Shown: piece after piece, positions 35,340 through 42,941 of the stretch | How the letters are laid out: every line of letters begins with the position of its first letter | How positions within the stretch are numbered: position 1 is the stretch's first letter | Assembly: GCF_009569385.1 (NCBI RefSeq) | Contig: NZ_WBOF01000001.1 | Span: 2,366,001-2,430,000, forward strand | DNA length: 64,000 bases | Origin: Streptomyces kaniharaensis | GTDB lineage: Bacteria > Actinomycetota > Actinomycetes > Streptomycetales > Streptomycetaceae | Direction: 5' to 3' | The notes under the pieces: generated by a model | Seen by the model: the letters and a program-made list of their open reading frames with translations, nothing else | Told to the model about the DNA's origin: nothing | The model's database searches: none | Translations under genes and position numbers: made by a program

Positions 35340-36014
35340 TCACTCCCCCTCAGCCGACGCCGCCGCGCCGTCGCCGGTCCGGCGGGCCGCCGCGCCCAAC
35401 TCGCCCTCCCAGCGCAGGTACAGGGAATGCGGCACGCCGACCGCGTCCAGCACCCGGCCGGCCACGAAATCGACGAGTTCGCGCACGGTGGAGCCTCCGG
35501 CGTAGAAACCGGGCGAGGCGGGGAGTACGACGGCGCCCTGCGCGTCGAGTTCCACCAGATGCTTCAACGTCACCCCGTTGAGTGGCGTCTCCCGCACGCA
35601 CACGACGAGCGGGCGGCGCTCCTTCAGGGTGACGCTGGCCACCCGCTGGAGCAGGTCCTTGCTCAGGCCGAGGGCGATCCCGGCCACCGCGCCGGTGGTC
35701 GCGGGGACCACCAGCATGCCCTTGGCGGGGTACGAGCCGCTGGACGGACCGGCCGCGAAGTCCCCGGCGGGCCAGTAGCGGACGTCGTCCAGGCCGTCGT
35801 CGGTGCCCAGCCAGGCTGCCAGGTCGGCGCGCCAGTGGGCGTCCCGGAAGGAGATGCCGGTCTCGTCGAGGATGGTGAGCCGGGCGGCGCGGCTGACGAT
35901 CAGGTCCACGGACTCCCCGGCGGCGAGCAGCGCCCGGATCACGGAGGCGGCGTACGGCGTCCCCGACGCGCCCGAGACCCCAACGACCCACGGCTGACGC
36001 TTGTCTGTTCCCAT
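35340..36014 (-). CDS. ubiX: UbiX-family flavin prenyltransferase
   Basis: A 224-residue flavoprotein. VGVSGASGTPYAASVIRAL binds FMN and dimethylallyl phosphate. LVVPATTGAVAGIALGLS and CVRETPLN are UbiX signatures. The enzyme makes prenylated FMN for UbiD-type decarboxylases. In the futalosine pathway UbiX and UbiD homologues are needed for a late decarboxylation, so with mqnE nearby it is probably a menaquinone gene. No UbiD or UbiA partner is found in this window. The C-terminal 30 residues are an Ala/Gly-rich tail. The ATG at 36014 is chosen. It is divergent from the cyclase-family gene. Confidence 0.9.
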   Translation of the reverse strand: MGTDKRQPWVVGVSGASGTPYAASVIRALLAAGESVDLIVSRAARLTILDETGISFRDAHWRADLAAWLGTDDGLDDVRYWPAGDFAAGPSSGSYPAKGMLVVPATTGAVAGIALGLSKDLLQRVASVTLKERRPLVVCVRETPLNGVTLKHLVELDAQGAVVLPASPGFYAGGSTVRELVDFVAGRVLDAVGVPHSLYLRWEGELGAAARRTGDGAAASAEGE

Positions 36015-36067
36015 GGGGCATTTCTATCCCGGCTCCACGCGCCGGCACCCCCTGGGAGGATGGGGGC

Positions 36068-36811
36068 ATGGCAGCGACCCTCGTAGACCTCACCCATCAG
36101 GTGACCACCGCGATGCCGGTCTACCCCGGCGATCCGGCCGTCGTGCTGGAGCCCGCGCTCACCACCGCCACGGCCGGGGTGAACGTGCTGGCCCTGCACC
36201 TCGGCTCGCAGTCCGGGACACACGTGGACGCGCCCTACCACGTCGACGTCACCTGGCCGACGCTCGACGGGCTGCCGCTGGAGCGGTTCACCGGCCCGGC
36301 GGTGGTCGCCGACCTGCGCGGGCTGGAGCCGCGGGCGGCCGTCACGCCGGAGCTGCTCGCGCCCGCGCTGGAGCGGGCCGGCGAAGGGGTGGTCCTGCTG
36401 CTCGCGACCGGCTGGGCCCGGCACTGGGGCACCGATGCCTACCTGGCCCACCCGAGCCTGACCGCCGACGCGGCGGAGGCGATCGTCGCCGCCGGGGTGC
36501 GGACGGTCGGCGTGGACGCGCTGAGCGTCGACCCCACCCCCGACCCGGGGCCCGGCGATCCGGCGGTGGCCGCGCTGCTCGCCGACCTCACCGACGAGCA
36601 CGACCAGCCGGTCGCCGACGAGCCGACCCTGGCCGCGCACCGGGTGCTGCTGGGCGCTCCCGGTGGCGGCGTGATCGCGGAGAACCTGACCGACCTGCGG
36701 GCCCTGCTGGACGCCCAGGAGGCCGGGCGGCCGGTGGAGGTGTCGCTGTTCCCGCTGCGGCTGGTCGCGGCGGACGGCGCACCGGTCAGGGCGGTCGCCC
36801 GGCTGGGCTGA
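36068..36811 (+). CDS. Cyclase-family metal-dependent hydrolase (KynB-like)
   Basis: A 247-residue cyclase-family (PF04199) protein. The metal motif usually reads HxGTHxDxPxH; here it is QSGTHVDAPYH at about 48-58, with Gln replacing the first His. The later AAHRVLLGAPGGGVIAENL provides the other typical His and Glu positions. Members include kynurenine formamidase and polyketide cyclases, but the substrate here is unknown. The Gln suggests altered metal binding or a subfamily with a different ligand. The ATG at 36068 fits. It is monocistronic, facing away from ubiX. Confidence 0.85.
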   Translation: MAATLVDLTHQVTTAMPVYPGDPAVVLEPALTTATAGVNVLALHLGSQSGTHVDAPYHVDVTWPTLDGLPLERFTGPAVVADLRGLEPRAAVTPELLAPALERAGEGVVLLLATGWARHWGTDAYLAHPSLTADAAEAIVAAGVRTVGVDALSVDPTPDPGPGDPAVAALLADLTDEHDQPVADEPTLAAHRVLLGAPGGGVIAENLTDLRALLDAQEAGRPVEVSLFPLRLVAADGAPVRAVARLG

Positions 36812-36865
36812 TCCCGGAACTCTGCGCGGGAAGTCGGCTCGGTCGACCTCCCGTGCAGATGGGCG

Positions 36866-37579
36866 TCAGGCGCGGGTGCGGCGAAGGATGCGTTCGGCGA
36901 GGTCGACGGCCTCCCGTACGGGCACGAGGCGGCACTCGGCTGTGCCGATATGAGCCGTCGTGACGCCGTCGGCGGAGGCGAGGACCTCCGCGCCGAGGCC
37001 GCCGAAGTGGAGGTCGTCCAGGTCGGGGGCCTTGAAGGTGATCCAGCCGTCGGTGCCCACGCAGCGGTACTCGCGTTGCGGGACGTCGGGCATGCGCTGG
37101 TCGGCGAGGTGGAAGGCGGTGAAGCGGTCCATCGGGACGCCGAGCATCAGGACCCGGGCGTCGAGGTCGTAGAGGCGGCCGAGGGGGGACTCGGGGCCCA
37201 GGTGGGACGTCAGCGGGTGGTGTTCGGTGATCGTGCGGGCCTGCGGGCCGACGGCGGCCCAGGAGGTCTGCGGGTGCCGGCTGCGCAGGGCGTCGGGGTG
37301 GGTGCGAATAGCCTCCGAGAGGACGCCCATCGTCGGCGAGCACGGTGTGGCGGCCGGGTCGAACCTCGGCATCCGGGCGTGGTAGTCGTCCACCTCCGCC
37401 GGGGAGAGACCGGCGGTGGCGGCTCGGTGGATGCGCGAGGTGGCGGAGTTCTCGGGAGTCGCGGTGTAGGCGACCAGCGTGCCCCGCTCGCCCAGGGCTT
37501 CGAGCAGCGCCTCCACCACGGTGGCGGCACCGCCCGGCACCGGGCCGAGGGCACGCAGGGACGCCTGGACGTGCAGCAC
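36866..37579 (-). CDS. AAC(3)-type aminoglycoside N-acetyltransferase-like protein, start uncertain
   Basis: A 237-residue frame from GTG 37579 matches the antibiotic_NAT (AAC(3)) family: SRHPQTSWAAVGPQA, ESPLGRLYDLDARVLMLGV and TAFHLADQ. The family's VHxSLxxxG reads LHVQASLRALG, with Gln in place of His. Family similarity extends upstream in the same frame (LVRDFTELGVRPGT), yet no ATG, GTG or TTG exists in any frame between the preceding radical SAM gene's stop (37722) and this GTG. The true N-terminus must use a rare start such as CTG or be reached by frameshift from the radical SAM gene. The catalytic domain may act on the RiPP of this locus rather than on an antibiotic. That is inference. 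Confidence 0.7.
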   Translation of the reverse strand: MLHVQASLRALGPVPGGAATVVEALLEALGERGTLVAYTATPENSATSRIHRAATAGLSPAEVDDYHARMPRFDPAATPCSPTMGVLSEAIRTHPDALRSRHPQTSWAAVGPQARTITEHHPLTSHLGPESPLGRLYDLDARVLMLGVPMDRFTAFHLADQRMPDVPQREYRCVGTDGWITFKAPDLDDLHFGGLGAEVLASADGVTTAHIGTAECRLVPVREAVDLAERILRRTRA

Positions 37580-37671
37580 CGTGCCCGGGCGGACGCCGAG
37601 TTCGGTGAAGTCACGGACCAGGGAGGCGGCGGCGACGCTGCCGGCGCGGGATTCGGTGAGGATGACGGTTC

Positions 37672-37691
37672 CCCGGGGTCGAGGCCCCGGG
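37672..37691 (-). terminator. GC-rich hairpin between the maturase and AAC(3)-like frames
   Basis: CCCGGGG (37672-37678) and CCCCGGG (37685-37691) pair around a six-base loop, 30 bases after the radical SAM gene stop. It could be an attenuator or terminator that limits expression of the downstream frame, or a structure that promotes frameshifting. Confidence 0.4.
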
Positions 37692-37721
37692 TGAGGGAGT
37701 CCCGGGGCGGGGCGATTGGCG

Positions 37722-40112
37722 TCAGGCCGTGGCGCGTTCCCGCCGCGCCCGGTCGGCCGCCTGCTCGGCGGCGGGCGGCAGGGGTACGGCGAGCCAGGGG
37801 GCCACGGTGGTGCGCATGCCGTCGGCGAAGCGCAGGCCGGGAGCGGTCAGCGAGCCGGATCCGGCCAGCCGCTCGACGGCCTCGGCGGTGTACCGCCGCC
37901 AGAGCGCGAACTCCCGCCGTGCCCGGTCGGCGGGCCCGCCCGCCAGACCGTCGTACGCGAGCACGCGCGTGCCCCAGTACTCGGTGACGGCGAGGTGGGC
38001 GTACGTGCCCTGGAGCAGCCCTTCGAGCGGCCGGGGGTCGGGCCGCCAGGGGGCGAGGTAGAGCCTGTCGTCGCCGCGGTCGTACAGGTCGAGCAGGTCG
38101 AGCACCGCGCCGAGCTTCACGTGCTGGAACTCGTGTGCGAGCAGCAGCGCGAGCGTCGGCGCCGTGGCCGGCCGGGCGATGCCGACCGCGCCGAACGCCT
38201 GCCGGGCGGCCGAACTGACGTCCCGGCCCGCCGGGCCCGGCCGCAACGGGGTCACCGTCGTGAGGCCGGCCCGGATGCCTTCCGCGTACGGGGGCAGGTC
38301 TCGCCCGAGCAGCTCCCAGGCTTCGCGCAAAGCGCCCGTCCAGTTGAGCAGTTCGCTGTCCGGCAGACGGTCGGAGACCGGGTGGTCGTGGCTGTCGCGC
38401 AGCGGGTCGGTGTCCTCCAGGGACACCGTCCACCCGCCGGCCAGCCGGATCCGCCACAGCGGCTCGTCCAGCGCCGTGAACACCGAACCGTCGGCCGCCC
38501 GCACGGTGAAGCCCTCGGCCGTGCCCGTGACGACCGCCTCCCCGTCGGGGACGGCGATCCGCCCGAGCGTCGGCAGGTGCAGCCACCCGCCGCGCACCGG
38601 CACCGCGGCGGCGTCCCCCCGCCCGGCCCGCACCGCCGCGGCCGCCGCGAGGGCGGCGAGCGGCCCGAGCCCGGTGCCGAGGTCCCCAGCGAGCCGCCGG
38701 GCGGCCCACGCGCGCGCGTACGGGTGGGCGAGGACGGTGTCGACGGCGGCGGGCGCGGAGGCGTCGAGCGACGTCAGCAGCGACCACGCCTCGGCCCGCC
38801 CCTGCCCGGAGGCGTCCCAGGCGGCGGCCAGCATCGCCCGGGTGAGGGCGAGTTGGGAGCGGGCGAGCGCGCGGACGGTGTCCGCGCTCCCGTATCCCCG
38901 GGCGAGTTCGTCGAGTTGCGACGAGGTGAGCGCGGCTGGCAGCAGCGGTTCGGTGCCCTGCGCGGGCACGCCGGCGCCGCTCGAACCGCCCTTCCCCGCA
39001 ATGCCGTTGATGAGCGTCATGAGGTCCCCGCAGTAGACGGAGGGGTTGTCGAAGCCGCCTCCCCCATCGTCGCTCCGATAGCGGTGGGCGTACAGCCCGC
39101 CTCCACAGGAGCGCACGACGGGGCAGGTGCGGCACACCGCACCGAGCCCGGCCAGGCCGGACTGGCGGGCGGCGATGCCGGGGTGCCGGGCGAGGTCGTC
39201 GAGGCTGTGCGCGAAGACGTTCAGCCCGGTGGCGGGCGCCCCGTCGTACGCGGTCTTCAGGCTGTCGGCCTGCTCGAACGTCCCGTCCGTCTCCAGCACC
39301 GCGAGGTCGGAGGGCTCCAGGCCTAGCGATTCGGTGAGGCTGGAGAATCCCCGCAGTGTCCGGTGAACGGACTCGAACGTCCGGACGGCGAACGGCCGCC
39401 CGTCCGATTCCCACAGCCTGTGGACGGTGAGCAGCCAGTCGGCGTACGGCACGGGCCCCTGCCCGGCGGGGCGTTTCGGCGGCTCGTCCCAGGTGGCGTG
39501 CGGGAGCAGGAAGTCGACGGCCGGGGGCCGGAGTTCGGCCAGGGCGCGGTACACCGCGACCGGGTCGTTCTCGACGTCGATGGTGCACAGCAGCCCGGCG
39601 AAAAGGTGCCGGTACGCGGGCTCGCTCAGCAGCGCGACCGCCCGCAGGACCTGCGGGTGACTGCTGCGCCCGTCGGCGAAGCGTCGGTGGCGGTCGTTGG
39701 CGGCCCGGTCGCCGTCGAGCGAGATGCCGACCTTGACGTCCAGTTCCGCGAACAACGAACAGAAGGCGCGGCTCAGCAGCACGCCGTTAGTGTGGATGCG
39801 CAGGTCGAGGGCGCAGCCGGGCGGGAGGGCGGCCCTGAACGCCTCGGCGGCGCGGCGCAACCGGTCCGGGCCGGCGAGCAGGGGTTCTCCCCCGTGCAGG
39901 ACGACCCGGACGGCGGGCAGCCGGTGGGCGGCCGCGTGCTCGCCGATGCGTTCGGCGGCCTTGGCCACGATCTCGTCACCGATGACCTTCGGTCGGGCGC
40001 GCCAGCTGCTGTCCGCGTGCTCGTAGACGTAGCAGTGGTCGCAGGCGAGATCGCACCGGCTGTGCATCTTGACCACGAATTGCGTCAAGGGTGGCGGAAT
40101 TCGCGTCGTCAT
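37722..40112 (-). CDS. FxsB-type radical SAM/SPASM peptide maturase fused to an HExxH domain
   Basis: A 796-residue RiPP enzyme of the FxsB type. The radical SAM CxxxCxxC is C20-C24-C27 in SRCDLACDHCYVYEH. The SPASM-type C-terminal cysteines are in CRTCPVVRSCGGG and VYCGDLMTLI. A long helical linker leads to an HExxH domain of the aKG-HExxH peptide beta-hydroxylase type (TIGR04267-like) with LLLAHEFQHVKLGAVLDL near residue 658. Family FxsB enzymes make cyclophane cross-links in FxSxx precursor peptides. It lies 44 bases after the FxsA-type precursor gene, so both are one transcription unit. The start is ATG 40112 and the stop is followed by a GC-rich hairpin. Confidence 0.9.
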   Translation of the reverse strand: MTTRIPPPLTQFVVKMHSRCDLACDHCYVYEHADSSWRARPKVIGDEIVAKAAERIGEHAAAHRLPAVRVVLHGGEPLLAGPDRLRRAAEAFRAALPPGCALDLRIHTNGVLLSRAFCSLFAELDVKVGISLDGDRAANDRHRRFADGRSSHPQVLRAVALLSEPAYRHLFAGLLCTIDVENDPVAVYRALAELRPPAVDFLLPHATWDEPPKRPAGQGPVPYADWLLTVHRLWESDGRPFAVRTFESVHRTLRGFSSLTESLGLEPSDLAVLETDGTFEQADSLKTAYDGAPATGLNVFAHSLDDLARHPGIAARQSGLAGLGAVCRTCPVVRSCGGGLYAHRYRSDDGGGGFDNPSVYCGDLMTLINGIAGKGGSSGAGVPAQGTEPLLPAALTSSQLDELARGYGSADTVRALARSQLALTRAMLAAAWDASGQGRAEAWSLLTSLDASAPAAVDTVLAHPYARAWAARRLAGDLGTGLGPLAALAAAAAVRAGRGDAAAVPVRGGWLHLPTLGRIAVPDGEAVVTGTAEGFTVRAADGSVFTALDEPLWRIRLAGGWTVSLEDTDPLRDSHDHPVSDRLPDSELLNWTGALREAWELLGRDLPPYAEGIRAGLTTVTPLRPGPAGRDVSSAARQAFGAVGIARPATAPTLALLLAHEFQHVKLGAVLDLLDLYDRGDDRLYLAPWRPDPRPLEGLLQGTYAHLAVTEYWGTRVLAYDGLAGGPADRARREFALWRRYTAEAVERLAGSGSLTAPGLRFADGMRTTVAPWLAVPLPPAAEQAADRARRERATA

Positions 40113-40156
40113 GGATCTGGCTCGGTCGGACTGGGGCGGCCGGGATTCTCCGCCGG

Positions 40157-40342
40157 TCAGATGGAGGAGTTGAAGGCCGCGACCGGCACGAGGCCGGAAT
40201 CCGCGCCGGGGAGTGCGCGCTGCAGCCGGGCGGCGAGCTCCTCCGCGCCCAGCGCGGCCAGATCGGCGAGGGAGGGGCGCTCCGGCGCTTCCTGAGTGTC
40301 AGTCAGGTTGCCCGCCGGCCTGGTGCTGGTTACCGGTGTCAT
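40157..40342 (-). CDS. FxSxx-COOH RiPP precursor peptide (FxsA type)
   Basis: A 61-residue peptide. The leader is acidic and Ala/Leu-rich (LADLAALGAEELAARLQRAL). The C-terminus is VPVAAFNSSI, an exact FxSxx-COOH terminus, so the expected core is F-N-S with a cyclophane between Phe and Ser. ATG 40342 has AAGGA at about seven bases (AAGGAAACGAAT then ATG). It is followed by the fused maturase gene. A 5' stem-loop lies 35 bases upstream. The family match is by the terminal motif and the neighbour enzyme. Confidence 0.88.
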   Translation of the reverse strand: MTPVTSTRPAGNLTDTQEAPERPSLADLAALGAEELAARLQRALPGADSGLVPVAAFNSSI

Positions 40343-40624
40343 ATTCGTTTCCTTAGGCGCGATTAGGGCCTGCCGAGGGTGGGTAAGCCACCCGATTGCG
40401 ACCAATGTAGTGCCCGCGAGGCCGCAGCGCGGCACCTTGGGATCTCAAGTTGGTCTCCATGGCTTGTCGACCCCTTGTGGCGGCGCCTGGGCCCCTCAGA
40501 ATTCACCCGTTCGGCGGTCGCGCACTTCGCCGTAGCGCGCGTCGAAGTGCGATGCCGGGGGCACCTGTTCGAATCGAACGGCGGGCTCGGGCCCGGGTGC
40601 CGAGTCCGGGCCCGCAAAGCGCCC
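40343..40624. other. Intergenic gap between the two RiPP loci
   Basis: 282 bases without a gene. It must contain the promoter of the locus 1 precursor and the end of locus 2. CGGGCCCG-type inverted sequence near 40590-40620 could end the HExxH gene transcript. No σ70 pair stood out clearly. The region is slightly less GC-rich at 40343-40450, as promoter regions often are. Confidence 0.45.
40377..40393 (-). promoter_or_regulatory. Stem-loop in the leader of the precursor gene
   Basis: GGGTGG (40377-40382) pairs with CCACCC (40388-40393) around a five-base loop, 35 bases upstream of the precursor start codon. It may affect mRNA stability or translation. Its function is not established. Confidence 0.3.
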
Positions 40625-41707
40625 TCAGATGCGTTCCGAGTCCGGGCCGGGCCCGTCGAGTCCGCGGACGGACCGTTCCAGTTCCAGCGTGAACTCCATC
40701 CCGTCAACGGTGAGTTCACCACTTCCCAGCAGCGTTCCGGCCGCCGCCAGGGTGTGCGCCCGCCAGCACGCGAACTCTCGTTCCGCACGGGCCCGATCCC
40801 CCTCCCCCGCAGCCGCCTCGGTGCACCAGAAGTCCGCGACTCCGAGGTGCGCGTACGTCCCCTGAAGCAGCGCGCCGGCCGGGCGCAGGTCGGGCCGCCA
40901 GGGGGCGTGGTAGACGGCCGCGCCGTTGGGCTCGTGCAGGGGTACGAGGTCGAGCAGGGCGCCGAGTTGGACGTGCAGGAACTCGTGTACCAGCGCCAGC
41001 GCCAGCAGCACCGGATCGTCCGGCAGCGAGGCCGCCACCGCGCCGTACGCCCGCCGGGCGGCGGCACTGACCGCCTCCCCGCCCGGGGCCGGCCGGAGCG
41101 GGACGATCGCGGTGACGCAGGCCGCGACCGCCTCCGCGTGCCGCCGGTGGCGGCGCACCAGGATCCGCCAGGCCTGCGCCAACTGCTCTTTCCACGCCGA
41201 GAGTTCGGTATCGGGAAGCGGCCCGGCCGGCGGCCGCCCGTAGTCCACCCGGCGCGGCCCGGCGTGGTCGATCACCGGCACCCAGCGCAGCCCGTCACAC
41301 TCCAACGAAACCGTCGGAGCGACCGCCGCCCGGACGAACTCGCCCAGCCCGCCCAGCGGAACGGCCTCGGCGGCGGACAGCCCGCGCAGACAGTCGGCCG
41401 CCCAGGCATCCAACTCCGGCCGCAGCAGCACCTCTTCCCACCGCGCCCGGTCCGCGCGTTGCAGCGCCCGGACCTCGGCGTACGCCTCGCGGTAGCCCTC
41501 GTCGTCCGGCGCCGCCCGCCGCAGGGCCAGCAGCAGCAGCGCCCGCTTGCTCAACTGCCCGGCGCGCAGCAGCCGGACGGCCCCGGGCCCGCCACGCGCG
41601 CCCGCGATCGCCCGGAACGTCGCCCGGTCCACCCCGTGCCGGGGCAGACCGTCCGCCCCTCGCGCGCCTGGCACCCCGGCCGCCACCGCCTCGCCCGTAC
41701 CCGCCAC
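40625..41707 (-). CDS. HExxH-domain peptide hydroxylase-like protein
   Basis: A 360-residue stand-alone version of the HExxH domain fused to the maturase in locus 1. The HExxH motif is VHEFLHVQLGALLDLVPL near residue 241. The same C-terminal pattern follows: YHAPWRPDLRPAGALLQGTY and ADFWCTEAA. The family (TIGR04267) is now called aKG-HExxH-type peptide beta-hydroxylase, so it may hydroxylate the cross-linked precursor at the beta carbon using 2-oxoglutarate and iron. The start is GTG 41707, four bases after the radical SAM gene stop, and its end leads to locus 1. It is the last gene of locus 2. Confidence 0.85.
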   Translation of the reverse strand: MAGTGEAVAAGVPGARGADGLPRHGVDRATFRAIAGARGGPGAVRLLRAGQLSKRALLLLALRRAAPDDEGYREAYAEVRALQRADRARWEEVLLRPELDAWAADCLRGLSAAEAVPLGGLGEFVRAAVAPTVSLECDGLRWVPVIDHAGPRRVDYGRPPAGPLPDTELSAWKEQLAQAWRILVRRHRRHAEAVAACVTAIVPLRPAPGGEAVSAAARRAYGAVAASLPDDPVLLALALVHEFLHVQLGALLDLVPLHEPNGAAVYHAPWRPDLRPAGALLQGTYAHLGVADFWCTEAAAGEGDRARAEREFACWRAHTLAAAGTLLGSGELTVDGMEFTLELERSVRGLDGPGPDSERI

Positions 41708-41711
41708 CGGT

Positions 41712-42941
41712 TCATCCTCCTCGTCCGACGCCGGCCAACCCGGCCATGTCCGCCCGCAGTTTCCCCGCGATGTGGCGAATCAGGCGGTCCAGATCCGCGC
41801 AGTACACGGACGGGTGAGCGAAACCCCCGCTCCCGCCCCCCGTGGCGTACCGGTGCGCGTACAGGCCCCCGCCGCAGACCCGGGCCAGCGGGCAGGCCGC
41901 GCACACCGGCCCGAGGCCGCCGAGGCCGCGCTGACGGGCCCGGAACGCGGGGTGCGCGGCGGCCTCGTCGAAGCCGTTCCGCCACACGTCCAGGCCGGTC
42001 CCCGCGGCACCGTCGAACGCCACCTTGAGGCTGTCCGCCTGCTCGATCGTGCCGTCCGCCTCGACCACCACCAGGTCGACGGGCGCCAGCCCGACCGCCT
42101 CGCTGGCCGCCCGGCCGCCGAGCAGCAGCACGGCCAGCTCCTCGAACAGCCGGACCCCGGTCTCCCGCCGGGGGGCGTCGTACCAGCGGTCGAAGGCGGC
42201 GACCAGCCACTCCCCGTACGGCGCGGGCTCCGCACCGGAGGGAGGCGAACACGGCAACGCCCGCCGCACGCCCGCCGGTTGGGCCTCCCAGGTCGCGTGC
42301 GGCAGCAGCAGGTCGAGCCGTGGCGGGGCGAACTCCAGCAGCGCCTCGTAGGTGGCCACCGGGTCCGCCGCCAGGCCGACGACGCAGAGCAGCCCGGCGA
42401 ACAGCTCGCGGTGCTCGGCCGAGCCGAGCAGCCGCACCGCCTCGGCCGTCCGGGCCCAGCTGCCCGCACCGGAGGGCAGCAGCCGGTGCCGGTCGTGGTC
42501 GGCCCGGGTGCCGTCCAGCGACACGCCGACGGCGACCCGGTGCCGGTGCAGCACGTCGAGCAGCGCGGGTTCGTCCAGCAGCCGCAGCCCGTTGGTCTGC
42601 AGGCTGAACCGGATCCGCGGTCCGGCCGACGCCAACTCGCCCAGCAGTGCGTCCAGATGGGCCGCGCCGACGAGCAGCGGCTCGCCACCGTGCAGCACGA
42701 CGGCGACCTCGTCGAGCCCGTGCCCGGCCGCGTGCTCGGCGATCCGCCGGGCGGTCCGGCGCACCGTCGGCAGCTCCATCCGGCGCGGCCGGTCGCGCCA
42801 ACTCCGGTCCGCCGCCTCGTACATGTAGCAGTAGTCGCAGGCCAGGTTGCACCGGCTGTGGATCTTCAGCAGGAACTGCCGGAACGGCACCATGCCCGCG
42901 AGCCTAGCGAGCCCGGCGCCGTCCGGAGCGGCGATCGTCAC
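41712..42941 (-). CDS. FxsB-type radical SAM/SPASM peptide maturase
   Basis: A 409-residue enzyme (393 if the ATG at 42893 is used). The radical SAM motif SRCNLACDYCYMYE carries the cysteines of the 4Fe-4S/SAM cluster. The SPASM cysteines are in CAACPLARVCGGG and VYCADLDRLI. GTG at 42941 overlaps the FxsT stop by four bases and has GGAG upstream, so I prefer it over the ATG. It is expected to form the C-C cross-link (cyclophane) in the FxSxx precursor of this locus. Unlike locus 1, the HExxH domain is on a separate gene directly downstream. Confidence 0.9.
   Translation of the reverse strand: MTIAAPDGAGLARLAGMVPFRQFLLKIHSRCNLACDYCYMYEAADRSWRDRPRRMELPTVRRTARRIAEHAAGHGLDEVAVVLHGGEPLLVGAAHLDALLGELASAGPRIRFSLQTNGLRLLDEPALLDVLHRHRVAVGVSLDGTRADHDRHRLLPSGAGSWARTAEAVRLLGSAEHRELFAGLLCVVGLAADPVATYEALLEFAPPRLDLLLPHATWEAQPAGVRRALPCSPPSGAEPAPYGEWLVAAFDRWYDAPRRETGVRLFEELAVLLLGGRAASEAVGLAPVDLVVVEADGTIEQADSLKVAFDGAAGTGLDVWRNGFDEAAAHPAFRARQRGLGGLGPVCAACPLARVCGGGLYAHRYATGGGSGGFAHPSVYCADLDRLIRHIAGKLRADMAGLAGVGRGG

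Noticed and set aside
37210..39588. A long reverse frame overlapping the maturase and AAC(3) genes
   Set aside because: The translation is Arg/Ala/Gly-rich without motifs, in the third frame relative to both genes.
40560..40600. GTTCGAATCGAAC as part of a tRNA gene
   Set aside because: It resembles a T-loop, but no acceptor stem, anticodon arm or D-arm can be built around it.
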